A DNA stretch of 64,000 nucleotides from JAJDNH01 sp964552395 (GTDB lineage Bacteria; Acidobacteriota; Thermoanaerobaculia; Thermoanaerobaculales; Sulfomarinibacteraceae): assembly GCA_964552395.1 (NCBI GenBank), contig CAZKGM010000006.1, forward strand, positions 69,746 to 133,745. The letters run 5' to 3'. The notes beneath the pieces were generated by a model. That model saw only the letters and a list, made by a program, of their open reading frames with translations, searched no databases and was not told where the DNA came from. Below, piece by piece: positions 33,641 through 41,898 of the stretch. Position 1 is the stretch's first letter. Every line of letters begins with the position of its first letter. The translations under genes and the position numbers were made by a program.

Positions 33641-34234
33641 CTACCAGTGATCTGGATCACACGATCGAGACATCCCGATCAAGATCTTCTTCAGGCGCTG
33701 AAGGCAGCGCCGCCGGATCGGGCCTATGGACGAGGTTGCCAGGCCCTCCCCCGCAGCCACCTCCTCGTAGGAGTCGCGAGGTTCCTTGAGGTCCAGGCGC
33801 TGGATCAGGCGCCGACATCGTTCGTCGAGCCGGCTCAGCGCCTGACGCACCTGTGCCAACCGCTGGTCCCTGTCGAGAGCTTCCTCGGGGGTTCGAGTGT
33901 CGACGGCCGACCACGGGTAGAGCTCGTCGCCTGGTCGACGCCGTCGGATGACCTCCTTGGCCTGATAGCGGGCGACCCCAGCCAGCCAACCCGGCAGCTT
34001 CTCCGGCTCGCGAAGGCGATCGAGCCCCTGCAGCGCCACGAGCGCGACGCGCTGTAGCACGTCGCGCGCCTCTTCCTGGTCGCAGCCAGTACGTCGGGCG
34101 ACGGCCTTGACGACCGGACCATAGCGTACCCACAGTTCGTTCCACGCAGCCTCGTCACCGGTGAGGCATGCCCTCACGAGCTCACGGTCTCGGACGCGGG
34201 CCGAGCTCCAGTGGTCGGGATCGCGTTCCACCAC
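33641..34234 (-). CDS. ECF RNA polymerase sigma factor
   Basis: About 197 aa. Region 2 reads LVRACLTGDEAAWNELWVRYGPVV through EEARDVLQRVALVALQGL, GWLAGVARYQAKEVIRRRR, and region 4 LDERCRRLIQRLDLKEPRDSYEEVA with a helix-turn-helix ending SSIGPIRRRCLQRLKKIL. This is the layout of extracytoplasmic-function sigma factors, which redirect RNA polymerase. Start codon uncertain: GTG 34234 or 34231 gives a normal N-terminus, and the frame is open to a GTG at 34294 inside a CRP-like palindrome. It heads an operon with a putative anti-sigma, a TPR-CHAT protease and a subtilisin, and is divergent from the 9-heme cytochrome gene. Confidence 0.88.
   Translation of the reverse strand: MVERDPDHWSSARVRDRELVRACLTGDEAAWNELWVRYGPVVKAVARRTGCDQEEARDVLQRVALVALQGLDRLREPEKLPGWLAGVARYQAKEVIRRRRPGDELYPWSAVDTRTPEEALDRDQRLAQVRQALSRLDERCRRLIQRLDLKEPRDSYEEVAAGEGLATSSIGPIRRRCLQRLKKILIGMSRSCDPDHW
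33646..33661. promoter_or_regulatory. CRP-like palindrome, upstream of anti-sigma gene
   Basis: AGTGA-TCTGGA-TCACA (minus strand TGTGA-TCCAGA-TCACT). It matches TGTGA-N6-TCACA at 9 of 10 positions. It lies in the last codons of the sigma gene, centred about 26 bp before the anti-sigma ATG. Confidence 0.45.
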
Positions 34235-34286
34235 GGGAGTATCGCAGAGCAGGCGAAGGAGACCGTTCGAATACCATCGACGGCGC

Positions 34287-34302
34287 CGTGACACAAGTCA
34301 CA
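34287..34302. promoter_or_regulatory. CRP-like palindrome between sigma and cytochrome genes
   Basis: CGTGA-CACAAG-TCACA, 9 of 10 matches to the CRP consensus. It lies between the divergent ECF sigma gene and the 9-heme cytochrome gene (ATG 88 bp away) and could serve either. The CRP-type regulator at 8162 has the matching recognition helix. Confidence 0.5.
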
Positions 34303-34389
34303 GCCGCCTACTGGAGACATGTCTCTTTGAGCATATGTGGACACACTATCCACTGGCTCGCTTCTGCGAAGCTCGAAAGGGAGGGCACT

Positions 34390-36930
34390 ATGCGGATGAG
34401 ATGCATCTTCAAAACCGTCGGATATACGGCCGCGGCTCTGCTGCTGGTCTCCGGTCAGGCCCAAGCGCAGACCGGCAACCAGTGGAAGATCCTCGGTTGG
34501 AATGACCTCGGCATGCACTGCATGGATGACAGCTACGAGGTCTTTTCGATCCTGCCACCGTACAACACGATTCACGCACAGCTCATCGATCCATCCGGAA
34601 ACAGACTCACCAACCCGTCGGGGATCACGGTCAGCTACCAGGGGATCGCCGACCCGACCGGCTCGATCAACACCACATCGGCCGGAAAGACCAACTTCTG
34701 GCAGTACGTGGGACAGCTGTTCGGCGCGTCCCCGCCGGTCGACCAGGGGTTGACCGGCTCTCAGATGCCGGGCGCCGGCAACGTGCCGCAGCCGATGCAA
34801 TGGGAGAGCGGCTTGCAGTGGTTCACTGCCGAGGGCATACCGCTGACACCGTACGACGACAGTGGCAACAAGAACTACTACCCGCTGATGCGGCTGGTTG
34901 CGCGCGACTCCGGCGGTGCCGTCATCGCGACCACCGACATCGTACTCCCTATCTCCGACGAGATGACCTGCACCGCGTGCCACGCCTCCGGTTCGCCTCC
35001 GGCAGGCGAGCCGGCCGCCGGCTGGGTGAACGACCCAGATCCCGTGCGTGACTACCGCCTCAACGTGCTGCTCAAGCACGACGATCTCCAGCTCGGCACT
35101 CCCGCCTATCAGCAGGCCTTGGCCGACGCGGGTTACAGCGCCGCCGGGCTTTACGACACGGTCCTCAACGACGGAACACCCGTTCTGTGCGATCGCTGTC
35201 ACGGCTCGAACGCCCTTCCCGGTACCGGCATGACGGGTATCTCAGCGCTCACCGCCGCAGTGCACGGTCTCCACGCCTCGGTCACTGACCCCGCCACCGG
35301 CATGACCCTCGATGCAGCCGATAACCGCACCGCCTGCTACCGCTGCCACCCCGGCTCGGACACCCGATGCTTGCGAGGCGCGATGGGGCACGCGACGGCG
35401 GCGGATGCCAGCCTCTCCATTCAGTGTCAGAGCTGTCACGGGGCCATGAGCACGGTGGCCAATCCGGCGCGCGCGGGCTGGTTGGAGGAGCCGACGTGCC
35501 AAAGCTGCCACACCGGCACCGCTACCAACAACGCAGGACAGATCCGCTTCCTCACTGCGTTCGACTCGCCCGGTCACTACCGCAACCCTGCAAGCACGGT
35601 GTTCGCGACCAACCCCGACACGCCTGCAGCGGGATTCTCGTTGTTTCGGTTCTCTACCGGGCACGGCGGCCTGCAGTGCGAGTCCTGCCATGGCTCGACT
35701 CACGCCATCTTCCCCAGCTCGCATTCCAACGACGAGATCCGCAATCAGGAGTTGCAGGGGCACGGCGGCACCGTGGCCGAGTGCTCCGCCTGCCATGGCA
35801 ACCAGCCGCAAACCACGACCGGGGGGCCGCACGGGATGCACCCGGTCGGGCAGACCTGGGTCCAGCGTCACCACGACATCGCCGAGGAGGGCGGTGCGTC
35901 GGCCTGCAAGGCGTGTCACGGCACCGACTACCGCGGCACCGTTCTCTCACGGGCCCTCGGTGATCGTACGGTTTCCGCCTTTGGCACGAAGAACTTCTGG
36001 AAGGGTTACCAGATCGGCTGCTACACGTGCCACAACGGCCCAAGGAGCGAACATGCCAACCCCAACCATCCACCGTCGGCAACCGATCTGACCGCTAGCG
36101 TTGCCTCTGGCGCCACCCTGACGCTCACCCTGCAGGCCAATGATACCGATGGCGATTCACTGCAGCTTCGCATCGTATCCCAGCCAGCGCACGGCCGGGC
36201 CGGCGTGGGCGGCAGCACGGCCACCTACATCCCCGACCCGGGGTTCACCGGCTCCGACTCGTTCACGTATGCCGCCTCCGACGGGATGGCGGACTCGAAC
36301 CTCGCGAGCGTGACCGTGAGCGTCGGCGGCACCCCGTGCACGCTGTCCTGCTCCGCGACCGTGCCGGACGTTGCGCAGGTCGGGGAAACCGTCCAGTTCG
36401 CCGCGCTCGCCACGCCGAGCGGATGCTCGGGAACACCGGAGTACAGCTGGTCCTTCGGGGACGGAACGACCTCGAACACCCAGAACCCCCAGCACGCGTA
36501 CTCCTCGAGTGGGACCTTCACCTGGACCGTAACCGCCACGCTCAACGGGGCGTCCTGCTCACGCACGGGTAGTATCGCTGTCAGCGATGTCGGCGGCGGC
36601 TGCTCGATCGAGTGCTCTGCCGAGGCCCCCGGCACGGCAATCGTGGGCCACAGAGTGCGGTTCTCGTCGGAGGTTGCTCCCTCGGACGGCTGCAGCGGTA
36701 CGCCGACCTACCTCTGGCAGTTCGGCGATGGCGGCTCTTCGGACCGATCGGACCCTCGCCACGCCTACGGAAACAGGGGGACCTTCTCGTGGACGTTCAC
36801 CGCCTCGCTGGACGGGGCTACCTGTGCCAAGGAGGGAACAATCAACGTGACCCGGCACGGAGATGGCGAGCATGGTGGACGCCACAGCTCCGTCCGTGGT
36901 TTCGCCAGCCCCCGGCCCGGGTCCGACTGA
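34390..36930 (+). CDS. 9-heme c-type cytochrome with PKD domains
   Basis: 846 aa exported protein (signal MRMRCIFKTVGYTAAALLLVSG, cleaved after AQA). The N-terminal domain begins WKILGWNDLGMHCMDDSYEV, a conserved block found in large multiheme cytochromes. Nine CxxCH sites follow at about 200-560 (CTACH, CDRCH, CYRCH, CQSCH twice, CESCH, CSACH, CKACH, CYTCH). Then comes a cadherin/VCBS-like domain (NDTDGDSLQLR to FTGSDSFTYAASDG) and two PKD domains (WSFGDG and WQFGDG, about 650-820). The adhesion-like C-terminus suggests a surface or extracellular electron conduit. ATG 34390 follows AAAGGGAGGG. Confidence 0.88.
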   Translation: MRMRCIFKTVGYTAAALLLVSGQAQAQTGNQWKILGWNDLGMHCMDDSYEVFSILPPYNTIHAQLIDPSGNRLTNPSGITVSYQGIADPTGSINTTSAGKTNFWQYVGQLFGASPPVDQGLTGSQMPGAGNVPQPMQWESGLQWFTAEGIPLTPYDDSGNKNYYPLMRLVARDSGGAVIATTDIVLPISDEMTCTACHASGSPPAGEPAAGWVNDPDPVRDYRLNVLLKHDDLQLGTPAYQQALADAGYSAAGLYDTVLNDGTPVLCDRCHGSNALPGTGMTGISALTAAVHGLHASVTDPATGMTLDAADNRTACYRCHPGSDTRCLRGAMGHATAADASLSIQCQSCHGAMSTVANPARAGWLEEPTCQSCHTGTATNNAGQIRFLTAFDSPGHYRNPASTVFATNPDTPAAGFSLFRFSTGHGGLQCESCHGSTHAIFPSSHSNDEIRNQELQGHGGTVAECSACHGNQPQTTTGGPHGMHPVGQTWVQRHHDIAEEGGASACKACHGTDYRGTVLSRALGDRTVSAFGTKNFWKGYQIGCYTCHNGPRSEHANPNHPPSATDLTASVASGATLTLTLQANDTDGDSLQLRIVSQPAHGRAGVGGSTATYIPDPGFTGSDSFTYAASDGMADSNLASVTVSVGGTPCTLSCSATVPDVAQVGETVQFAALATPSGCSGTPEYSWSFGDGTTSNTQNPQHAYSSSGTFTWTVTATLNGASCSRTGSIAVSDVGGGCSIECSAEAPGTAIVGHRVRFSSEVAPSDGCSGTPTYLWQFGDGGSSDRSDPRHAYGNRGTFSWTFTASLDGATCAKEGTINVTRHGDGEHGGRHSSVRGFASPRPGSD

Positions 36931-36957
36931 CCTTACTCTCTGGAACCTGTAGGCCAC

Positions 36958-36990
36958 GGGCCCGCGCTCAAGCGCGGGCCCGCTTTCTTA
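36958..36990 (+). terminator. Rho-independent terminator
   Basis: GGGCCCGCGC-TCAA-GCGCGGGCCC, a 10-bp perfect stem followed by GCTTTCTT, 28 bp after the cytochrome stop. Confidence 0.85.
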
Positions 36991-37065
36991 CACCGTCCCT
37001 GCCTATCTCCTTCGTCCAGGCTCCCTCCTGTCAGGCACCGTCTCGAGTGCCGTTGAGGCTTGGCT

Positions 37066-37152
37066 GTGAACGGCGAAGACGCCAAGTACGCTGGGTTCGC
37101 CAAGGAGATGTTTGAGTCTAAGTCTCTGCGTTCTCTGCGCCTTGTCGGTTCA
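37066..37152. repeat. Dispersed intergenic repeat-like element
   Basis: Contains GAACGGCGAAGACGCCAAG, TTCGCCAAGGAG and GTCTCTGCGTTCTCTGCGCC. These word patterns recur as intergenic repeats in many unrelated bacterial genomes. Only one copy is seen in this window. Confidence 0.4.
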
Positions 37153-37247
37153 ATCATCGCTTTGCCAATATCGGGTTCTGCGCGGAGACAACCTGACTCA
37201 AAGGGATAGGTGGAACCCGGTCCAGTCGAGTGCCGAACCTCGCTGGC

Positions 37248-37547
37248 TCACCGGGCTCGAGCACCGACGTGGGCGATGATCTGCTCGAACTTGTCCTCGA
37301 ACGTCTGTCGGAACGCCCCGTGGAACAGGGCGATCCGCTCGTCCGTGAGCCGCGCGCTGAAACCTCCGTCGGCGACATCGAGGGCGTACCTCAGCTCGCT
37401 TGTCCCCATACGGGAGAACCTCACCACGAGCTCGTCGCCGTCGCGTTCGAGCGTCACGATTTCGCCGAGCTCGCGGCCCGAGAGCTCCTCGCGAACCCGC
37501 TCGACGAAAGCGTCCGGCCCCATCCCCGGCACCTCAAACGACTGCAT
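37248..37547 (-). CDS. Small hypothetical protein, 99 aa
   Basis: Not recognised. A compact alpha/beta protein reading MQSFEVPGMGPDAFVERVRE, LGEIVTLERDGDELVVRFS and YALDVADGGFSARLTDERIALFHGAFRQTFEDKFEQIIAHVG, with no signal or cysteine. ATG 37547 was chosen because GCAGGAGGACCC lies just upstream. An ATG five codons earlier is less well placed. The start overlaps the end of the MBL hydrolase gene by 14 bp, so the two are probably co-transcribed. Confidence 0.65.
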   Translation of the reverse strand: MQSFEVPGMGPDAFVERVREELSGRELGEIVTLERDGDELVVRFSRMGTSELRYALDVADGGFSARLTDERIALFHGAFRQTFEDKFEQIIAHVGARAR

Positions 37548-38394
37548 CGGGTCCTCCTGCACCTACGCTATCACGGTACGGCCCGCCGCAGTTTGCCGGG
37601 TCCGACTCCAGCAGCGATCGCACCAGGTTGATCTTGGCGAAGTCGCCACCGCTGATCCACGTCATCCACCCCTCCCGCCCGAGCAGCCGCCGTGTCATGG
37701 CCCGCAGCGACAGCCCCTCTGTTCGCAACCGCCAAACATCACGGGCCAGCTTCTCCCAGTGGCCGATCCGGCGTTGGAGCGCCGTCGTCCCCTCCTCGAG
37801 AACACCCGCGTGTGAGCACACCACGAGCCGCGGCCGCAACGACGCCACACGGTGCAACGACTGCAGGTGGGTCCAGGCGTCCTCCGCCCGCCGGAGGTAG
37901 AGCACCCGGGCCGAGATGTAGAGGTCTCCCGTGAACAGCCAGCCCGTGTCGGGCGCGTACAGGCACACGTGGTCGGACGCGTGGCCCGGCGTCGGAATGA
38001 CCTGGAACCGGTGGCCGGCAATGACGATCTCATCCCCCATCACATGGGCATCTACGTCGACCGGTTGACCCCAGACGACCTTCCGGTACAGCGGAATACG
38101 ATAGTAGCTGCGGAGAATCGGCACAGTGCGCGGCGGCGCGACGATCTCCACTCCAAGCTCGCGCGCGAGCAGCGCGTCACCGCCGGCGTGGTCCTCGTGG
38201 TGGTGAGTGTGGACGATCCGGCGCACACCGTGATCTCTGCTCCACGCCAGCAGCTCGGGCGCCGTCCGCGGGCAGCCGCTGTCGATCAGGGTGTCGCCCA
38301 GCAGGTACGCCGACACCTGATACACAGGCCGGCCCAGGATTGTCGGCAGGAGCTGGATTCGGGTCAGAGGGCCGTGGGTCGAGGTTCTCAGCAT
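37534..38394 (-). CDS. MBL-fold metal-dependent hydrolase
   Basis: 286 aa cytosolic metallo-beta-lactamase-fold protein. The metal site THHHEDHAGG (HxHxDH type) is at about 62-71, followed by TPGHASDHVCL, FTGDLYIS and CSHAGVLE. The C-terminal helical region (GLSLRAMTRRLLGREG) resembles the extension of glyoxalase-II/lactamase-B2-like hydrolases. The exact substrate is unknown, with a thioester or phosphodiester being typical. ATG 38394 leaves out a low-quality N-terminal extension. Overlaps the small gene downstream by 14 bp. Confidence 0.82.
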   Translation of the reverse strand: MLRTSTHGPLTRIQLLPTILGRPVYQVSAYLLGDTLIDSGCPRTAPELLAWSRDHGVRRIVHTHHHEDHAGGDALLARELGVEIVAPPRTVPILRSYYRIPLYRKVVWGQPVDVDAHVMGDEIVIAGHRFQVIPTPGHASDHVCLYAPDTGWLFTGDLYISARVLYLRRAEDAWTHLQSLHRVASLRPRLVVCSHAGVLEEGTTALQRRIGHWEKLARDVWRLRTEGLSLRAMTRRLLGREGWMTWISGGDFAKINLVRSLLESDPANCGGPYRDSVGAGGPDAVV

Positions 38395-38502
38395 CGCCGC
38401 CGACCAGTTTGGCCCGGCCGACGGCGGTGTGCAACACCGGCCAGCATGCACAAGGGGCGCGGCTCTCGCCGCGCCCCGTCGGCTGTCATGCGGACTACAA
38501 TG

Positions 38503-38979
38503 TCACTCGAACTGAGTCGGATCCTTCTTGAACTCGTGGATCGCCTTCTTGTTCTGAAGCGAGGCCTTCCAATCGACCTTCTTGTGGTGATCCTGCCCGT
38601 CGTGGCATCCGTTGCAGGTCTCCTGGTGAGGAAGAATGAGGCCGTTGGACTTGGCCATCTCGACGTCCTTCATGATGCTCATCTTCTTGTAGTCGCCTCC
38701 GGCACCATGACACGCCTCGCACTGAACACCGGCCATCGCCTCGTCGCTGTTGGTGGCGTGGCACTTCAGGCACTCGGGCCCGAACTTGCGGTCCTTCGCC
38801 GCCTTGGCAACATCGGTCGCCTTGGCGTGAACGGTGTTCTCCCACGAGGTGAACTCCACCCTGTGGCACATCTTGCACTTCTGGGCACCGACGTAGGTGT
38901 GCTCGCCGGCCTGGGCGCCGCTGGCGAACGGCACGACCAGAACCAGTGCCGCAACCCCCCACTTGATCACGCTTCTCAT
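38503..38979 (-). CDS. Tetraheme cytochrome c (c554-like)
   Basis: 158 aa periplasmic electron carrier. The signal peptide MRSVIKWGVAALVLVVPFASG is cleaved near AQA. Four CxxCH sites follow: CKMCH, CLKCH, CEACH and CNGCH, with extra His residues (VHAK, ILPHQ, HH, AIHEF) that can be distal ligands. The spacing, with a KCKMCH-VEFTSWENTVHAK start, is that of cytochrome c554-family tetraheme proteins. ATG 38979 is preceded by GAAAGGAGGG. A sigma-70 promoter is visible at 39035-39064. Likely shuttles electrons to larger cytochromes. Confidence 0.9.
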   Translation of the reverse strand: MRSVIKWGVAALVLVVPFASGAQAGEHTYVGAQKCKMCHRVEFTSWENTVHAKATDVAKAAKDRKFGPECLKCHATNSDEAMAGVQCEACHGAGGDYKKMSIMKDVEMAKSNGLILPHQETCNGCHDGQDHHKKVDWKASLQNKKAIHEFKKDPTQFE

Positions 38980-39034
38980 CCCGAACCCTCCTTTCGCTGA
39001 CGGCCCAAGACTCCGCCATGCGTATCCAGGCCCG

Positions 39035-39064
39035 ATTGTAATCGCTCCCCCTCACCGATTGCAA
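39035..39064 (-). promoter_or_regulatory. sigma-70 promoter of the tetraheme cytochrome gene
   Basis: On the minus strand, TTGCAA, 18-bp spacer, TACAAT, about 55 bp upstream of the ATG. Four and five of six positions match the consensus. Confidence 0.6.
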
Positions 39065-39086
39065 ACCCGTCACGCGTCACGTGCTG

Positions 39087-41726
39087 CTACCAGCGAGCCG
39101 GGTCGATCCCTTCCAGGACCAGGAGCTCCCCGGTCGACGACCGACGATTCATGATCAGGCGGCCGGTCGCCGGGTTGACCGTCAGCGGCAGATGCTCCGC
39201 CTGAGGGGCCGGCTCGGCCCCGATGTCGAGGGTCGAGCGCTTCCGCCACCGCCACGACCCGGGCCTCGCTTCCCACAGCTCGAGGTGGTCTCTGCCCCGC
39301 CGCACCTGCCACAACGCGCCGCCATCAGGACGCCACGCGAGCTGTGTCGAGTAGTCGCCGATCCGTCTCGGCTCCCCTCCCTCGGGGCTCACGACCCACG
39401 CCCCCTGGTTTGGGTCGGAAGCATCCGTCCACACAACGTAAGCGATCCACTTGCCGTTAGGGCTCCAGCGCGGGTAGTCGCCGCCGCCCGGAGTCAGCTG
39501 GCGTGGAGTTCCACCGGCGGCGGATACGACCCATACGGCGGTCGGGGACCCGGCGGCGTACGCCAGGAACCGGCCGTCTGGCGACCAGGAAGGGAACTCC
39601 GAGGCTTCGACGCCTCGGGCGAGCGCCACCGGATGGCCGCCGGACCGCGAGACGACGTGCAGCTCAGTGACGCCACCGTCTCCCGGAGCGAGGTAGGCAA
39701 CCCTCTGGCCCTCCGGTGAAAACGCCGGACAGGAACCGGTCTCTCTTTCCGACAGCAGCAACCTCTCCCTCCCATCCTTGCCGTGCAGCACGAGGACTCG
39801 CCTGCCCGCCGCGGTGCGCCGGTACACCATCGCGCCGTCCCCGGCAACGCTCCCCCACCCTGCCCCAATCACACCGCAGAGACGGCAGGTCCAGGCGCCC
39901 CCCATCGGATCGACCGACACGAGTTCGTTGAAAGTGCGGGTGCGCACCATGGCCAGGCGAGTGCCGGATGGATCGAACACCGGGTGCACGAGGTTCTCGA
40001 GTGCCGGCATCACCGCCGTCGCACCGGATTCGGTAAGCCGGAGCAGTCGCCCGTCGACAACTGCCGCCATTGACCGCCCGCCAGACGCCCACGAGACCCC
40101 GCCGAGACTGCGTCCGGGCGCCAGCCACTGCCGTCGCGGGCCGTCCGCTTGTCCGGCGGCGGTTACGAACACGCCGGCCTGTGTGTCGCTGGGACCGCCG
40201 AGCAGGGCCAGCCCACCACCCGGCCGGGGCAGCGCACCCCACCAGGAAAGCTCTTGCCCCCCACCTAGATACGACGACACGGCACCGCTGCCAGGTTCGA
40301 GCAACCAGAGGCTGCCGACGCCGTTCTCGACCCGCGAAAACAACACATGCTCGCGGTCCAACCACACGCCCCTCGACGCGTTTTCAACCGCCGCGAGGGC
40401 GGCTCCGCCGACTGCTGGGATGACCTCCAGCCGCTGGCTCTCGCTGCCGACGGCGGTAACTGCGAGCGCACTGCCGTCGGGCGAAAACCGGGGCCATGCC
40501 AGGATCTCGCCGGGGCGCGCGCGCTCGATCAGGCGCGGCGCTCCCCCTTCAGCCGACACGGCCAGCAGCTCTCCGCGGTTGCCGATCATGTGCTCGACCA
40601 CGAGCGTGTCACCCCCGGGGCTCCACGTTGGATGCCACAGCGCACCAGATAGCTCAAGGAGCTGTCGCGGTCGCCATGCTCCCGGATCGGGTCGCCTTGC
40701 CTCCGTCCCGCGCCGTCCCAGCACGCCGCCGGCGAGCAGCCCTATGGCCAGAGCCGCAGCTGTAACAGCGACGATCACGGCGCCCCGCCTGCGGCGTCGC
40801 TGGCGCAGAGCGCTGACGCGAGCCGACGACACTCTGCGTGTCGGCGTCCGGTCAAGCCTCGCGCCAAGCGTTTCGTGCACCGCCGCCAGGTCCCGAGCGA
40901 GCTCGCCGCCATCCGCATAGCGCCGCCCAGGCTCGCGCTCCAGGCACCTGCCAACGACCGCTGCAAGCTCGGCCGGCACATCAACCGCGCACGCTTCGAC
41001 CGGCATGTACTCCGCTCGTGCCACCTTCTGCAGTACGCCGACCGGAGTCTCGCCGGTGAACGCCCTTTTCCCCGTCAGCATCTCGTACAGGACCGTACCG
41101 CAGGAAAAAACGTCCGTTCGTGGACCGACCGCGTCGCCCAGCGCTTGTTCCGGCGACATGTACGGGCAGGACCCCAATACCATCCCCGGCTGGGTGAGCG
41201 TTTCCTCCATCGGCCGGTCCTCTGCGCGGAGCAGCCGGGCGAGCCCGAAGTCGAACACCTTGACGAAGTCGTCCGCGATGACCATGACGTTGGACGGCTT
41301 CAGATCGCGGTGGACAATGCCGGCAGAGTGCGCCGCCGATAACGCGCGTGCCACCTGCTCGGCCAGTGCCACCGCCCGGTGCAGGGCAAGCGGCCCATCG
41401 ACGAGTAGGCGGTCCAGAGAGGTCCCCCGGACCAGCTCCATGACGATGTAGGGGAGTTCCTCCCCGGTCGCCGGATCAGCGGACCCGACGTCGAAAACCG
41501 GCACCACGTTAGGGTGCAGAATCCGGGCCATGGCGCGCGCCTCACGCTCGAAGCGCTGCCTGGCCGCCTGATCCGAGACCAGCATCTGGGGCAGGACCTT
41601 GATCGCAACCTCACGGTCCAACCGCTCGTCCCGGGCCACCCACACGGCGCCCATCCCCCCGCGAGCCAGGAGGCGAAGCAGCCGATACCGGCCGAGCAGC
41701 ATTCCCTCGGTGATCGTTGCGGTCAA
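39087..41726 (-). CDS. Ser/Thr protein kinase with TolB/WD40-like propeller
   Basis: 879 aa membrane-spanning kinase. The kinase domain (about 12-275) has the Gly loop ARGGMGAVW, K43 in VAIKVL, catalytic HRDLKPSN (H139-R140-D141) and DFGLARL from D159. A single transmembrane helix (about 318-338, IVAVTAAALAIGLLAGGVL) separates it from a C-terminal beta-propeller of PD40/TolB-type repeats with recurring patterns such as HPTWSPGGDTLVV, WPRFSPDGSALAV, FPSWSPDGRFLAY and YPRWSPNGKWIAYV. Kinase inside, propeller outside is typical of acidobacterial kinases. The signal sensed is unknown. Confidence 0.92.
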   Translation of the reverse strand: MTATITEGMLLGRYRLLRLLARGGMGAVWVARDERLDREVAIKVLPQMLVSDQAARQRFEREARAMARILHPNVVPVFDVGSADPATGEELPYIVMELVRGTSLDRLLVDGPLALHRAVALAEQVARALSAAHSAGIVHRDLKPSNVMVIADDFVKVFDFGLARLLRAEDRPMEETLTQPGMVLGSCPYMSPEQALGDAVGPRTDVFSCGTVLYEMLTGKRAFTGETPVGVLQKVARAEYMPVEACAVDVPAELAAVVGRCLEREPGRRYADGGELARDLAAVHETLGARLDRTPTRRVSSARVSALRQRRRRRGAVIVAVTAAALAIGLLAGGVLGRRGTEARRPDPGAWRPRQLLELSGALWHPTWSPGGDTLVVEHMIGNRGELLAVSAEGGAPRLIERARPGEILAWPRFSPDGSALAVTAVGSESQRLEVIPAVGGAALAAVENASRGVWLDREHVLFSRVENGVGSLWLLEPGSGAVSSYLGGGQELSWWGALPRPGGGLALLGGPSDTQAGVFVTAAGQADGPRRQWLAPGRSLGGVSWASGGRSMAAVVDGRLLRLTESGATAVMPALENLVHPVFDPSGTRLAMVRTRTFNELVSVDPMGGAWTCRLCGVIGAGWGSVAGDGAMVYRRTAAGRRVLVLHGKDGRERLLLSERETGSCPAFSPEGQRVAYLAPGDGGVTELHVVSRSGGHPVALARGVEASEFPSWSPDGRFLAYAAGSPTAVWVVSAAGGTPRQLTPGGGDYPRWSPNGKWIAYVVWTDASDPNQGAWVVSPEGGEPRRIGDYSTQLAWRPDGGALWQVRRGRDHLELWEARPGSWRWRKRSTLDIGAEPAPQAEHLPLTVNPATGRLIMNRRSSTGELLVLEGIDPARW

Positions 41727-41898
41727 GCTCCCTCCATCATACGACGTCGGGGTCGCGTTCAGCCTCCCGATGGCCTGTCACGAGCACCGTGAGGGGCTGA
41801 CCGGCTGGTTCGGTTCAAGTCCGCTTGTCAACCATCGCTGTCGCAGACGGGACAGGGTCGAGCCCTGGCTCTCTTCCGCTGTTCGCTCTCCGGGTCCT

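Larger units (their letters stand above)
36931..37247 (+). other. Intergenic region with terminator and dispersed-type repeat
   Basis: No gene is seen. It holds the rho-independent terminator of the 9-heme cytochrome gene and, from 37066, a repeat-like sequence of a type found scattered in many bacterial genomes. Confidence 0.5.

Noticed and set aside
27982..34302. CRISPR array or Cas genes near the TPR-CHAT gene
   Set aside because: Looked for because TPR-CHAT plus ECF sigma recalls type III-E CRISPR. No direct repeats with spacers and no Cas-like protein were found here or elsewhere in the window.
41795..41830. tRNA-like T-arm (GGTTCAAGTCC-type) after the kinase gene
   Set aside because: Only about 3 bp of the 5-bp T stem pair, and no acceptor or anticodon arms could be fitted around it.
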